Positions 26,612 through 37,362 of a DNA stretch of 64,000 bases are shown here, in pieces. A program made the position numbers and the translations under genes. Numbering within the stretch: position 1 is the first letter of the stretch; each line of letters begins with the position of its first letter. Source of the DNA: Paenibacillus farraposensis (lineage in GTDB: Bacteria; Bacillota; Bacilli; Paenibacillales; Paenibacillaceae); NCBI RefSeq assembly GCF_020736845.1, contig NZ_JAFFQR010000011.1, positions 34,159-98,158 on the forward strand, given 5' to 3'. The notes below the pieces were generated by a model. That model was not told the origin of the DNA, did no database searches, and saw only the letters and a program-made list of their open reading frames with translations.

Positions 26612-26754
26612 ACAGCGTTCACCTCTTCTCACGGATCATCATCTCTATAATATCGAACTTTCGTTTGTCAGTGTCCATCAAATGCTGATTCTATTCTATC
26701 ATACCCGCACGCCATTCCATTACTTCTTCAGACCCTTTTCTTTATGCAAAAAAA

Positions 26755-26796
26755 ACCATGCCTGCACCTGCTGTTCAGCATGCAGAAAAACATGGT
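26755..26796 (-). terminator. probable terminator of the M23 peptidase gene
   Basis: ACCATG (26755-26760) pairs with CATGGT (26791-26796) around an inner CTGC/GCAG stem; T run follows on the minus strand. The loop is long. Confidence 0.5.
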
Positions 26797-26847
26797 CTTT
26801 CCTCTTGATGCTCATGACTCATGTACATCTTGATATAAACGATAAAC

Positions 26848-28371
26848 CTATCTTAAATACGTCATTGGATTTTGTGCGGTATTATTTTTGCGAATCTCAA
26901 AGTGAACATGTGTGCCTGTTGAACGTCCGGTGCTTCCCATGATGCCAATCGCTTCACCCTGTTGAACGACCTGTCCTACATGAACACCAATGCTGCTCAA
27001 ATGCCCGTATACGGTTTGGTAGCCGTTGCGATGGTCAATGATAATGACATTACCGTATCCACTCTGTTGGCCTGCAAATGTGACTACACCATCATCCGAG
27101 GCCCGAATCGTATGATTGCCGACCAGATCAACACCTTCATGCATACGTCCCCAGCGTCCTCCGAAGCTGCTCGTCATGACTGCACCCGCAGTCGGCCAAG
27201 CAAATTGGCCCGAGCCTTCTCCCATGACCTTCGTGCCTCTCAGAACGACCTCGGTAACAGACGATTGCAGCACTTTCTGACCGAGCCATTCCTCTTGCAC
27301 AACCTCACCGTTCTCCTTGGTCAAACGATAGTCCATCTCTTTAAGACCTGCTTGTCCTGGTCTAACGACTTTCGTCACCCCTGCCTTTAATTCATCGCTC
27401 TGGCGAATCTCCACCTCAGGCTCAATAGCAATCTGCTCGACGACCTTCTCCACCGTTCGCACCGTGACCGGAGCCTTTGGTGCAGTAAGCTTCAACTCAT
27501 CCCCAATTTGTAGATACAGCTCGCGCACACCGGGATTGTTTTGCTTAATTTCCCAAGCAGTCATATCGAATTTAGTAGCAATGGATGATAACGAATCACC
27601 CTCCTGCACCGTGTAGGTTACAGGCTCCTCGCGTCCCTCGGTCAGTACCTTAACCACTTCCGCCTCCGTCAGCACTTTGTTCGGGTCTGCCTTTACAGGC
27701 TCATACGAGATTTTCTCACGGACCCGGGCAGACTCCAGCCATACTTTAGGGGTTTTGGTGCTGGCACCAGCATGGCTACTGCCCACTGATGTCTTCCGAC
27801 CCAGTCCCTTAACCCCTGCAGCCGAGCTCTCACCTGCAGGTATATATTTCTTCTGTACTTGCTTCAAGGCTGCCTGTGCCGTCGCTTTATCCTTGACAAT
27901 GCCAACGGTCTGTCCGTTGACCTTCACTTCGACCCCTTTGGCGTATGCTGTCAGCATGCCGTCCAGCTTTTTCAGCGTGGTTGCACTATCGATGTCAGCT
28001 TTATACGCCTTATCCATGCTTGTCGTTACCGCGCTCGTATTGAGCACCATGTCCACGCCGGGATACTTGTCCCGGTACTGCTTGGTCTTGGTAGCATACA
28101 GCTGCTGTAGCTGCTGCTCATTCAAGATATTGCCCACCTCGGCGCCTTTTACATACACTTTATAATAAGGAACCGTGTTAGCTCCAACATACTGATTGCC
28201 AGCAAAAATAAGACTGCCTGCAATCACTGCACCGCCTGCCGTCCAACTCAACCATTTTTTCCGTCTGTTCCACCATGTTGCCATTTTCCCTGCTTGGCCA
28301 GCAGCATTGTTTTCAACGCTCGAAACCTCATTGCTGTGATCTGATGAATGCTTTCCCTTAGAAACCTCCAT
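26848..28371 (-). CDS. cell-wall endopeptidase with LysM, G5 and M23 domains
   Basis: 507 residues. A short cytoplasmic tail and one membrane segment (about 38-60, WLSWTAGGAVIAGSLIFAGN) anchor the protein. A long helical region follows. LysM lies at about 253-297 (YTVQEGDSLSSIATKFDMTA), then a G5 domain (about 300-375, KAGVTKVVRPGQAGLKEMDY) and the M23 catalytic domain (about 390-507) with metal ligands in HEGVDLVG, GYGNVIIIDH and HVHFEIRKN. It probably cleaves peptidoglycan cross-bridges outside the membrane. Lying directly upstream of walRKHIJ, it is a plausible WalRK-regulated hydrolase, but no WalR box was seen. Confidence 0.9.
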   Translation of the reverse strand: MEVSKGKHSSDHSNEVSSVENNAAGQAGKMATWWNRRKKWLSWTAGGAVIAGSLIFAGNQYVGANTVPYYKVYVKGAEVGNILNEQQLQQLYATKTKQYRDKYPGVDMVLNTSAVTTSMDKAYKADIDSATTLKKLDGMLTAYAKGVEVKVNGQTVGIVKDKATAQAALKQVQKKYIPAGESSAAGVKGLGRKTSVGSSHAGASTKTPKVWLESARVREKISYEPVKADPNKVLTEAEVVKVLTEGREEPVTYTVQEGDSLSSIATKFDMTAWEIKQNNPGVRELYLQIGDELKLTAPKAPVTVRTVEKVVEQIAIEPEVEIRQSDELKAGVTKVVRPGQAGLKEMDYRLTKENGEVVQEEWLGQKVLQSSVTEVVLRGTKVMGEGSGQFAWPTAGAVMTSSFGGRWGRMHEGVDLVGNHTIRASDDGVVTFAGQQSGYGNVIIIDHRNGYQTVYGHLSSIGVHVGQVVQQGEAIGIMGSTGRSTGTHVHFEIRKNNTAQNPMTYLR

Positions 28372-28604
28372 GTTCCTCTCCTTTTCGGCATATCCTCTCT
28401 CTATATAAAATGCATCTGTTATTGTTCTTTTCCACCATAAAAGTAGTCATTTTGCAAATCTATCTATGAAATTAGTCGCTATAAGTCAGTACGTAGTTGC
28501 GTAAAAGGTTTCAAAATTTTAACCTTTTCGCAACACAGTTTACTTTAACATAGCTTTTACAAAGAATTCAACTGCGCTCCAATTTCTTCCGGTCACGCAA
28601 AAAA
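28372..28604. other. leader of the M23 peptidase gene with a large inverted repeat
   Basis: GTTGCGTAAAAGGTT (28496-28510) pairs with AACCTTTTCGCAAC (28521-28534) with one unpaired base, a 10-base AT loop, some 125 bases ahead of the ATG. No T run follows, so it is not a classic terminator; a protein-binding site or leader structure is possible. No c-di-AMP riboswitch motif was found here. Confidence 0.5.
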
Positions 28605-28625
28605 AATCCGCGCCTGGCGCGGATT
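28605..28625 (-). terminator. terminator of the 28694-29296 gene
   Basis: AATCCGCGCC/GGCGCGGATT stem (28605-28614 with 28616-28625; tip bases unpaired) followed on the minus strand by seven T. Confidence 0.85.
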
Positions 28626-28693
28626 CCTTAGTGTTATGTTGAGCATAAGCATTGCCTATATCATCATTTTTATTTCAGGATTTTGCAAATTCC

Positions 28694-29296
28694 TCATTTA
28701 AGCATATTCATCAGCTTATTATATTCCTCTTTGGTCAAATACTTTGCTAGCACCTGCTGAATATCCTGAAGCTCCTGCTCGGTCAGGCCGCCTTCCATGG
28801 CGGCTGATATTTTTTGCATTTCCTTCGGCGGCAGCTTGTTCATCAGAATGGTAAAAATCTCCTGTTTCTGCGCCGCAGGCAAATTGTTTTTCTTCTCCTT
28901 TAAAAGATCAGGCGTAACAACCAAGTCATGGCCTTCAATACTGGTCGACTGACCTGTTTCAGGAGTGGCGGTTCCCGTGCGGCCTCCCCCCTCGTCCAAT
29001 CCCTGTCCCATGACGGGCAGAGCGTCCTCCGGCGGGGTTACACTTTCTGAACTTCCGCCTGTGGCCTTGCTTTTACCAGTGTTTAAGTTTTTCCCTGTAT
29101 CCGCGCTTTTTCCTGTGCCTGTGTTCCCGTTCAGCCAGCCCAATCCCCATATCGGCTGATGATCGAGCTGAATATTAAATTGCCGCAGCAGTGCTTGAAC
29201 ATAGGCATTCACAACCACACCTGTCACAGCCAGCGTTAGAGCGCTGACCAGCAGCACTGTCATTCCTTTTTTGAGCAGCCATCCAAGCAGCCTCAT
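28694..29296 (-). CDS. membrane-anchored hypothetical protein
   Basis: 200 residues. Residues 12-33 are a membrane segment (MTVLLVSALTLAVTGVVVNA). A linker rich in Gly, Thr and Lys repeats (NTGTGKSADTGKNLNTGKSK) follows and is probably disordered. The last 65 residues form a compact helical end (QKQEIFTILMNKLPPKEMQK, then ISAAMEGGLTEQELQDIQQV). No family recognised. Paenibacillus genomes carry small proteins of this design near wal and other cell-wall genes, but I cannot name one. Start ATG has GGAGGTAACGGGAT in front. Confidence 0.7.
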   Translation of the reverse strand: MRLLGWLLKKGMTVLLVSALTLAVTGVVVNAYVQALLRQFNIQLDHQPIWGLGWLNGNTGTGKSADTGKNLNTGKSKATGGSSESVTPPEDALPVMGQGLDEGGGRTGTATPETGQSTSIEGHDLVVTPDLLKEKKNNLPAAQKQEIFTILMNKLPPKEMQKISAAMEGGLTEQELQDIQQVLAKYLTKEEYNKLMNMLK

Positions 29297-29443
29297 ATCC
29301 CGTTACCTCCTTCATACGCAGCTTGCCATGTGTACATCATCATGAAGTGCATATCAATCAGTATTGACGAGATATGACGAGTTTTAACCCTTGGAATATG
29401 TAAAACTAGCACGCTTGAATAGTAGATGTGATCGAATAATGGA

Positions 29444-29876
29444 TCAGCGGGTACGGCGTACCCAGAAACGGAAAATGTCATTGCGGACATAATCCAGTGA
29501 ATACAGCACCTGTCGATTCAGCTCATCGTAATGAAGCTGCTTAAGCAGCAATACGGTAGCCTGTGGTTGCTGGAGCGGACACGCCGAAACCCTCTGGATG
29601 GATTTGAGTTGCTCGTCTTCCCGCAGCCCTGCGGAACGGATCATATCGCCGATGCTGTACAAGCGATCCAGTGAGCTGGGAATGCTGGGAAGCGGACAAG
29701 TGGCAAACGTGCGGACTCCCATGCTTCACCAGCAGCTTTCCTTCCGATTCCAATTGGCGGATGGCCCCTCGCAGCGTCGTACGCGAGACCCGGAATGATT
29801 GGGAAAGCTCAGCCTTTCTATCATAATGACCTGAATTCAAGCGATATAAATCGGATTGGTAAAAGCAATCATCACT
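29444..29876 (-). pseudogene. broken GntR-type regulator
   Basis: Two minus-strand frames, 29876-29725 (LNSGHYDRKAELSQSFRVSR TTLRGAIRQLE) and 29722-29444 (GVRTFATCPLPSIPSSLDRL onward, ending IFRFWVRRTR), together form a GntR winged-helix followed by a UTRA-like segment. They are joined by a single-base shift near 29715-29725 (KHG then VRTFATCP). The first part of the winged helix also seems shortened: the usual stretch between GHY and ELS is missing. Function was ligand-responsive repression; no operon partner remains beside it. Confidence 0.65.
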
Positions 29877-29915
29877 TGGGGGGAAATAGCGGGTTTAACA
29901 CTCACACAAAAAAAA

Positions 29916-29943
29916 GAGAGGGGCGGTTAATAGCCCTTCTCTC
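29916..29943 (-). terminator. purA terminator
   Basis: GAGAGGGGC (29916-29924) against GCCCTTCTCTC (29933-29943); on the minus strand the stem is followed by eight T. Confidence 0.8.
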
Positions 29944-30014
29944 CTTAAACATATATGAACAATTACAAACATGGAACGAGGTAATCGCCTTAACCAATCC
30001 CCATCCGTTCTGTC

Positions 30015-31304
<1,290 letters not shown>

Positions 31305-31497
31305 TCATTCCTCCGTGAAGTGCCCACAGACACTCTGATTTTAAGCTGACACACTACGCATACCTGACTTCAGTTATCGAAGCAGGCAGATATGGAGCGT
31401 TCTCGGACAGCAGGAAAAAACGTCCGGCGCAGAATTCCCTAAGTTCGGAAAATCCCGGGCGTAATGATCTCCACACTGCGCTTGAAGCAGCACTATA

Positions 31498-31526
31498 AGT
31501 GTACCAGTACCATTTTTCAAAGTCAA
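31498..31526 (-). promoter_or_regulatory. purA promoter
   Basis: On the minus strand TTGACT (31526-31521), 17 bases, TACACT (31503-31498). It predicts a leader of about 190 bases before the purA ATG. The PurR boxes lie immediately upstream of the -35. Confidence 0.75.
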
Positions 31527-31529
31527 ATA

Positions 31530-31573
31530 AAAAACGAACAATATATCACATAAAAATAGTATTGTTCGTAATT
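31530..31573. promoter_or_regulatory. paired PurBoxes (PurR operator) for purA
   Basis: Two 13-base sites in inverted order: AAAAACGAACAAT (31530-31542) and ATTGTTCGTAATT (31561-31573, complement AATTACGAACAAT), 18 bases apart. Each fits AWWWCCGAACWWT with one mismatch. This is the known layout of PurR control in Bacillales (two inverted boxes, about 16-17 bases apart, upstream of the -35). PurR itself is not in the window. Confidence 0.8.
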
Positions 31574-31622
31574 GGGAGTTTCAATCCTTATATAAAAAAT
31601 GTAAACAACCTACCCAAAAAAA

Positions 31623-31656
31623 CTCCTTCGGCATGATGGGACACGCGCCGAAAGAG
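31623..31656 (-). terminator. terminator after dnaB
   Basis: CTCCTTCGGC (31623-31632) with GCCGAAAGAG (31647-31656); on the minus strand the stem is followed by seven T. Confidence 0.82.
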
Positions 31657-31679
31657 CCTTTTTCGAATATATGAACACG

Positions 31680-33038
31680 TTAGCCAGCGAACGCATCCGA
31701 ATAGGCACGCTCGTAATTGGCGAATTTATTATAGTTTTTGAGAAACACCAGCTCTACCGTGCCGACCGGGCCGTTACGTTGCTTGGCAATGATAATCTCA
31801 ATAATATTTTTCTTTTCCGTTTCCTGATTATAGTAATCGTCCCGATACAGAAACGCGACGATATCAGCATCCTGCTCGATGGAACCCGATTCCCGCAAGT
31901 CACTCATCATCGGCCGCTTGTCCTGGCGCTGCTCCACACCCCGGCTCAGCTGGGAAAGGGCAATAACAGGCACCTCAAGCTCACGGGCAATTTGCTTTAA
32001 TGTCCGTGAAATCTCCGATACCTCCTGCTGCCGGTTCTCGCCTGCTTTACCGCGGCCGTGAATAAGCTGCAAGTAGTCGATTACAATCATGCCCAGTCCC
32101 TTTTCCGCCTTGAGGCGGCGGCACTTGGCACGGATATCGGCGACCGTGACCCCGGGCGTATCATCGATATAGATTTCCGCCTCTGACAAGGCTGCAATCC
32201 CCATCGTCAGCTTCGCCCAATCGTCGTCGCCTTTAAACTCGCCCGTCCGCATAACGTTCGCGTCCAGATTGGCCTCGGCGCAGATCATACGCTGTACAAG
32301 CTGAGCCGCCGACATCTCCAGACTAAAGATGGCTACCGTCTCTTTCGCCCGCACAGCAACGTTCTGCGCAATATTCAGGGCGAACGCCGTTTTACCTACG
32401 GATGGACGGGCCGCCACAATGATCAAGTCATTGCGCTGGAAACCCGCTGTCATCTTGTCCAGGTCCACAAATCCGGATGGAATCCCGGTCGTATTCCCCC
32501 TGTTCTGATGCAGCATTTCGACGCGGTCGAATACTTCCATCACGACATCGCGAATAGCGATAAAGCCGCTGCCGGAGCGCCCGTTGGATATTTCCATAAT
32601 CTTGCGCTCGGCATCGCTCAGCATGCCAGCGACATCCTCGCCGTTGCTGTAGCCTTCACTTACAATTTGCGTAGCCGTACGAATCAAGCGGCGAAGCATC
32701 GCTTTTTCTTCAATAATCTGGGCATAGTAATCCACGTTAGCCGCTGTTGGCACTCCGTGAGCCAGCTTAGCCAGATAACTGACACCGCCGATATCCTCCA
32801 ACTGTCCCTTGTCTTGAATTTTCGAGGTCAGCGTCACCAAGTCAATCGGCTGCCCGGATTCACCCAGCTCAATCATCGCTTCGTAAATCATCTGATGAGC
32901 CTTATCGTAAAAATCCTCGGTCTGCACCCGCTCCATCGCGGTAATCAGTGCTTCGGACTGTAGCAAAATAGACCCGAGAACCGCCTGTTCAGCCTCCAGA
33001 TTTTGCGGAGGAATCCGATCAAAAAATTCGCCGCCCAT
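31680..33038 (-). CDS. dnaB: replicative DNA helicase
   Basis: 452 residues (DnaB family; called dnaC in B. subtilis). The N-terminal primase-binding domain (residues 1-150) begins FDRIPPQNLEAEQAVLGSIL. The RecA-like C-terminal domain has Walker A AARPSVGKTAFAL, EMSAAQLVQRM, the Walker B segment MIVIDYLQLI and the arginine-finger region. It unwinds the fork as a hexamer and binds primase. Two bases separate it from rplI, the upstream gene of this minus-strand operon. Confidence 0.96.
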   Translation of the reverse strand: MGGEFFDRIPPQNLEAEQAVLGSILLQSEALITAMERVQTEDFYDKAHQMIYEAMIELGESGQPIDLVTLTSKIQDKGQLEDIGGVSYLAKLAHGVPTAANVDYYAQIIEEKAMLRRLIRTATQIVSEGYSNGEDVAGMLSDAERKIMEISNGRSGSGFIAIRDVVMEVFDRVEMLHQNRGNTTGIPSGFVDLDKMTAGFQRNDLIIVAARPSVGKTAFALNIAQNVAVRAKETVAIFSLEMSAAQLVQRMICAEANLDANVMRTGEFKGDDDWAKLTMGIAALSEAEIYIDDTPGVTVADIRAKCRRLKAEKGLGMIVIDYLQLIHGRGKAGENRQQEVSEISRTLKQIARELEVPVIALSQLSRGVEQRQDKRPMMSDLRESGSIEQDADIVAFLYRDDYYNQETEKKNIIEIIIAKQRNGPVGTVELVFLKNYNKFANYERAYSDAFAG

Positions 33039-33040
33039 AA

Positions 33041-33484
33041 TTATTCTTCAGTCACCTGTACCTTCAGCGTAGCTTTGACCTCAGGATGAAGCTTAACGAT
33101 CATTTGCGTCACGCCGAGCGTACGAATCGGTTCTTCCAGCTCGATTTTGCGTTTATCCAGCTTGATTCCGGTCTTGGCAACAGCTTCTGCGATTTGCTTG
33201 CTAGTAATCGCGCCGAACAGTCTTCCGCCTTCTCCAGCTTTCGCTTTGAGCTGAATCGTTGTCTCTTCCAGCTTTTTGCCAAGTACTTCGGCCTCTTTTT
33301 TCTCTTCTTGCTTGCGCTTTTCCTCAGCAGCGTTTTGGTTCTCCAGCGTCTTCATATTTCCTTCTGTGGCCGGACGTGCAATACCACGCGGCAGCAGGAA
33401 ATTCGCTGCATAACCGTCCGATACTTCTTTTACTTGCCCTTTCTTGCCTTGGCCCTTCATATCTTTAATGAATATTACTTTCAT
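33041..33484 (-). CDS. rplI: 50S ribosomal protein L9
   Basis: 147 residues. The N-terminal L9 domain [20 protein letters not shown] plus [16 protein letters not shown] and the long connecting helix rich in Glu and Lys are diagnostic. L9 binds 23S rRNA near the L1 stalk and restrains frameshifting. ATG 33484 overlaps the gdpP stop by four bases; two bases separate it from dnaB. The gdpP-rplI-dnaB order is the Bacillales standard. Confidence 0.96.
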   Translation of the reverse strand: MKVIFIKDMKGQGKKGQVKEVSDGYAANFLLPRGIARPATEGNMKTLENQNAAEEKRKQEEKKEAEVLGKKLEETTIQLKAKAGEGGRLFGAITSKQIAEAVAKTGIKLDKRKIELEEPIRTLGVTQMIVKLHPEVKATLKVQVTEE

Positions 33485-35469
33485 TCAAATAACCCCTCTT
33501 CCCCATCAATTTCGGCCAGTACGTCGACCACTCTGCGGCTCGCTTCCTCCAGCGAGCAATCCAGCTGGACCGCCGCATTCGTCAGATGTCCGCCGCCGCC
33601 TAGCCGTTCCATGACGACCTGTACATTCATGCGCCCGAGTGAACGGGCGCTGATCCCCACCAGGCCGTCAGGACGTTCACTGACCACAAAGGAGGCCAGT
33701 ACATCCGTCATATTCATTAATGAATCTGCAACTTGGGCAATCAGAAGCTGCGGTATTTTCTGTCCAGGCTCGGTCACCGCAAGCGCAATATGCCCGTATA
33801 TCATTTTAGCATGCTTGATAATTTCCGCCTTAGCAATATATTCATCCAGGTCCTCTTTTAACATGCGCTGGATAAGAACTGTATCTGCCCCGCTGCGCCG
33901 CAAAAAGCCGGCTGCCTCAAACGTCCGTGAGCCTGTATGCAGGGAAAAATGCTTGGTATCCACCGTAATCCCGGCCAGCAGCGATGTCGCCTCCAGCGGC
34001 GTCAGCTGGACCTTTTCATGGATATATTGCAGCAGCTCGGTCACCAGCTCACAGGCGGACGATGCATATGGCTCCAAATAGATCAGGACCGCATCGTTAA
34101 TGAACTCCTCGCCCCGACGGTGGTGGTCTACAACGACCACCCGGCTCGCCGTCTGCACAAGCCGCGGCTCAATCGTCATCGATGCCTTGTGCGTATCCAC
34201 CACGACCAGCAGGCTGTGCTCGGTCATGATCTGGAGCGCCTGCTCCGGCGTCAGCAGCGCCTGCGACAGGTTCTCGTCCTTATGGACCTGCTCCATCATC
34301 CGGTCAATAGACGGATTGGATCTATCCAGCACGATATGCGCTTCTACATTGTACAGCGCTGCAGCCTTCCACACGCCGATGGCCGCCCCCAATGCATCCA
34401 TATCCGGTATTTTGTGTCCCATGATCAGCACGCGGTCGCTCTCCTGAATCAGATCGCGCAGCGCGTGGGCAATGACTCGAGCCCGCACCCTTGTACGCTT
34501 CTCGACAGCATTGGACTTGCCCCCGTAAAAGGACAGGCGCTGTCCGGCCTTTACGGCCGCCTGATCGCCCCCGCGCCCGAGCGCCATATCCAGACTGGAT
34601 TGGGCCAGCTCACCCAGTTCCTTAATGCTCTCTGCACCGAAGGATAAGCCAATGCTCAATGTCATGGGCACTTTCAAATTCGCCGTCATTTCCCGCACCG
34701 TATCCAGAATGACGAATCGGCTTTGCTCCAGCTCCTGGAGCGCTTTATGATTCAGCATAATGAGATAGCGCTCGGATGACAATCGGCGCAAATAAAGATT
34801 GTAATGATTCGCCCAGGAGGTGATCTCGCTCGTCACCTTCGCGATAAGCGCAGTACGCTGCTGGTCATCCATGCCCTGAGCAGCTTCATCCATATTGTCG
34901 AGCATGACAATACCGAGCGCCAGCCGCTCGTTCTCATACTGCTTGCGCAGCACCGCCAGCTCCGTTACTTCATACAGGTATATCAGACGCTCATCCAGCA
35001 CGATCAGAAACTGATAGTAGCGCTCGTCATGCTGCAGCTCTACCTTCAGCTCGCGAGTCAGCTCTTTTGTTTCCTTTTTGGCGCTTAAAGCTCCTGCCAG
35101 CTGAGGAAACAGGTCCTGCAGAGGCTCGCCTATCAGAGACTGGTCCTCGAACATTTCTCCGGCAAACCGATTGTGCCATTCCACCGTTCGATTTTCACTA
35201 TATAAAATGATACCGAACGGCAGGGTGCTGATGGCCTCCCCTTCTACCCGCTTGATCCGAAAAGAAAGGCCGCTGATATAGTGGTTCAGTTCCCGGCGAA
35301 ACTCCAGTTCCGTCTTCAGCATCAGCCCGCCAAGCAAGAATGACAGCAGCAGCCCTATCACACCCAGTTCCCAATTGTACATGGAAATACATATGACAAG
35401 CACCAGCAGCAGTAAAAACGCCCACACCGTCTGGTAGCCGTGCCAGCGTTTTTGTAGAAATTTAGGCAT
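33481..35469 (-). CDS. gdpP: cyclic-di-AMP phosphodiesterase
   Basis: 662 residues, full length. Two N-terminal membrane segments (about 14-55), a PAS domain ([20 protein letters not shown]), a degenerate GGDEF domain ([12 protein letters not shown] region, lacking the GGDEF signature) and the DHH/DHHA1 catalytic domain with [28 protein letters not shown] and [10 protein letters not shown]. It hydrolyses c-di-AMP to pApA and so sets osmolyte uptake, cell-wall stress and beta-lactam tolerance. Called yybT in Bacillus. Followed by rplI and dnaB. Confidence 0.96.
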   Translation of the reverse strand: MPKFLQKRWHGYQTVWAFLLLLVLVICISMYNWELGVIGLLLSFLLGGLMLKTELEFRRELNHYISGLSFRIKRVEGEAISTLPFGIILYSENRTVEWHNRFAGEMFEDQSLIGEPLQDLFPQLAGALSAKKETKELTRELKVELQHDERYYQFLIVLDERLIYLYEVTELAVLRKQYENERLALGIVMLDNMDEAAQGMDDQQRTALIAKVTSEITSWANHYNLYLRRLSSERYLIMLNHKALQELEQSRFVILDTVREMTANLKVPMTLSIGLSFGAESIKELGELAQSSLDMALGRGGDQAAVKAGQRLSFYGGKSNAVEKRTRVRARVIAHALRDLIQESDRVLIMGHKIPDMDALGAAIGVWKAAALYNVEAHIVLDRSNPSIDRMMEQVHKDENLSQALLTPEQALQIMTEHSLLVVVDTHKASMTIEPRLVQTASRVVVVDHHRRGEEFINDAVLIYLEPYASSACELVTELLQYIHEKVQLTPLEATSLLAGITVDTKHFSLHTGSRTFEAAGFLRRSGADTVLIQRMLKEDLDEYIAKAEIIKHAKMIYGHIALAVTEPGQKIPQLLIAQVADSLMNMTDVLASFVVSERPDGLVGISARSLGRMNVQVVMERLGGGGHLTNAAVQLDCSLEEASRRVVDVLAEIDGEEGLFE

Positions 35470-35480
35470 GACTGTTCACC

Positions 35481-36407
35481 TTATTTCTTTGATCTTGTAA
35501 TAGCTTCACGCAGCGGAAAGGCCAAATCAATAATACCTATAATGTAGAGCGGTTGGACAATCAGGACGACGAGCGACAGCAGCAGTGCAATCACTGAACT
35601 CATTTGACGGCTATGCGTCCAGAAGTAAACAAAACCAATCGTCTGAATGGTAAAACATGCATGAATCAGCGGCAGCATGCTGATGGAAACCATTTGAATC
35701 CAGCTGCCATCGGAGGAATTTGCTATCCATTCAATCACAATAGCCAGCAGATAATACCAGATCAGCGCGCGCGGCAGCCTCCACTCTCGGGCAGGCTTCA
35801 TTTTGTGTACCGGCATATCAAGGCTGCTTAAGGCCGGACGTACCAATGCGTGTGTAAGCACTGCCAGTAAGAAGGAGGTTACGATCAGCACATATGGAAC
35901 CTTACCAATAAGCATTGTACCAAGCTTCTGGGTATCCTCTGCGGTCCAAAGGGCACCGGAGAACATCGGATTGGCACTAAAAATCTGCTGTACAATATTT
36001 GCTGTCATTGCAGCCTGATCACGAAGGTACTGCGAAAGATCGAACCCAAATGAATACGTAGCGACGAGCAGTACTACCAGCAGCTCGGCTAGAATAACGC
36101 CCATTCCGGTCATTAAGGCCTGAAAAGCAGGTCCTCCTTTTTTATATATCCATCCCATCAATACGGAAGGGATCAGAAAGTAAATCGCAAGGAGCAACGA
36201 ATACACATCCAAAAACGCTATAATCAGCAGCACCGGTATGACGTGTATCAGAAATCCTTTGAAATGCAGCGATGAAAACAATACAGCGCCAGGCACAATC
36301 AGGAAAAATACAGTAATCATTTTCAGCGGTGTTAATAAAGTCAGCAGCAGAAGCAAATATATTACGCTCCATGCTACAGTTGCCAAGCGGAATTTCAACA
36401 TTTTCAC
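35481..36407 (-). CDS. yybS: DUF2232 integral membrane protein (YybS)
   Basis: 308 residues with about eight hydrophobic segments, for example VIYLLLLLTLLTPLKMITVF, VIPVLLIIAFLDVYSLLLAI and LLAVLTHALV. The position directly upstream of gdpP, the length and the many spans identify YybS. Function unknown; related DUF2232 proteins look like transport or lipid-handling proteins. Its start overlaps the MazG-like gene by four bases (ATGA coupling). The operon is MazG-like, yybS, gdpP, rplI, dnaB. Confidence 0.85.
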   Translation of the reverse strand: MKMLKFRLATVAWSVIYLLLLLTLLTPLKMITVFFLIVPGAVLFSSLHFKGFLIHVIPVLLIIAFLDVYSLLLAIYFLIPSVLMGWIYKKGGPAFQALMTGMGVILAELLVVLLVATYSFGFDLSQYLRDQAAMTANIVQQIFSANPMFSGALWTAEDTQKLGTMLIGKVPYVLIVTSFLLAVLTHALVRPALSSLDMPVHKMKPAREWRLPRALIWYYLLAIVIEWIANSSDGSWIQMVSISMLPLIHACFTIQTIGFVYFWTHSRQMSSVIALLLSLVVLIVQPLYIIGIIDLAFPLREAITRSKK

Positions 36408-36721
36408 CTCTTACGCATATGTTCTTCCAGTGCAGAAATATCCTGATACCAATCCTCCAGTTGGTGTCCTTCTTTTCTGTGTCTTCTTAGCTTGTCGATG
36501 AGCAGATCATCCAATTCACGGTAAGACACACCAAGACGTCTCCCTAAAATATAACTGCTCATCATTAAGCTCGCCAGACAATCACCAATACGGGCTGTAC
36601 TGCCTTCCCACATCGCTTTGAACAGACGGGAAACTTGGTCTAAAACCTCTGTTTTGAGCCATTCAATCACTTTGGCCCTTTTCACAACGTCCATATCTTT
36701 AGGCATATGATGAAGAGTCAC
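36404..36721 (-). CDS. MazG-like family protein
   Basis: 105 residues. The fold is the MazG-like helical pair: VKRAKVIEWLKTEVLDQVSR, LASLMMSSYILGRRLGVSYR and ELDDLLIDKLRRHRKEGHQL, the last resembling the conserved helix of MazG-like nucleotide pyrophosphatases. Classical MazG hydrolyses (d)NTPs or ppGpp; the metal-binding EExxD-type residues are not all obvious in this short member. First gene of the five-gene operon to dnaB. Confidence 0.75.
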   Translation of the reverse strand: MTLHHMPKDMDVVKRAKVIEWLKTEVLDQVSRLFKAMWEGSTARIGDCLASLMMSSYILGRRLGVSYRELDDLLIDKLRRHRKEGHQLEDWYQDISALEEHMRKR

Positions 36722-36764
36722 ACCCCTCTGAAAAAGCTTTATTCTCCATTATAGCATATCCTAT

Positions 36765-36803
36765 TTTGAAAATAACCCCATAGGGCAAATCGTTATTTTC
36801 AAA
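36765..36803 (-). terminator. hairpin downstream of the CBS-domain gene
   Basis: TTTGAAAATAAC (36765-36776) and GTTATTTTCAAA (36792-36803) form a perfect 12-base stem with a 15-base loop, about 85 bases after the CBS gene stop. Only a weak U tract follows on the minus strand, so termination is probable, not certain. Read the other way it has no gene to terminate. Confidence 0.5.
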
Positions 36804-36888
36804 GCAGTTCTGCTGTTTCAAATTCTACTCCTGCAGATCATTGTATTCGAAGTATGCCGCTGCGAGCCAGCGCAGCTATGCGCTAATT

Positions 36889-37317
36889 CTAAGATGAAGT
36901 ATTAAATGATTCTTTGGACACAAATTTTTCACAATACTCAATAATCTGGCTGCGGCGGACGATACCAATAAAGCGTTCCATATCATCAACAACGGGCACA
37001 AAGTTCTGCATTTTAGCCAAATTAATTAAATCCTCCATATTCGCATCAATAGACACCGGCTTTATCTTAACCCGCAGGGGAACATCCTTGAGCATGAACT
37101 TAGAAGCGTTTTCAAAGGTAATCTTCCCCTCGGAATCTTTCATATGCCACAGCAGATCACCTTCTGTAACCGTACCAATATATCTGCCTTCCTTATCTAA
37201 AATGGGAACGGCCGTAAATCGGTGATATTCCATTCGTTCCAACGTTTGCCGTAAAGTAGCATCCGCCGTTACACAAGCGACCTCTTGTTTGGGAAGCAAG
37301 AAAAAAGCAATATTCAT
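36889..37317 (-). CDS. tandem CBS-domain protein
   Basis: 142 residues with two CBS domains: TLRQTLERMEYHRFTAVPIL with GRYIGTVTEGDLLWHMKD, then IDANMEDLINLAKMQNFVPV with RFIGIVRRSQIIEYCEKF. Such free-standing pairs bind adenine nucleotides or c-di-AMP and act as sensors. Near gdpP, a link to c-di-AMP is plausible but unproven. No partner gene lies directly beside it. Confidence 0.85.
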   Translation of the reverse strand: MNIAFFLLPKQEVACVTADATLRQTLERMEYHRFTAVPILDKEGRYIGTVTEGDLLWHMKDSEGKITFENASKFMLKDVPLRVKIKPVSIDANMEDLINLAKMQNFVPVVDDMERFIGIVRRSQIIEYCEKFVSKESFNTSS

Positions 37318-37362
37318 GAGAACGAATCCTCCCTCAAACTCAAATGTAAATCCATGAATTAG

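Noticed and set aside
28372..28604. c-di-AMP riboswitch ahead of the M23/LysM peptidase, as expected for such genes
   Set aside because: No GC-rich conserved core was found; the sequence is AT-rich with a simple stem.
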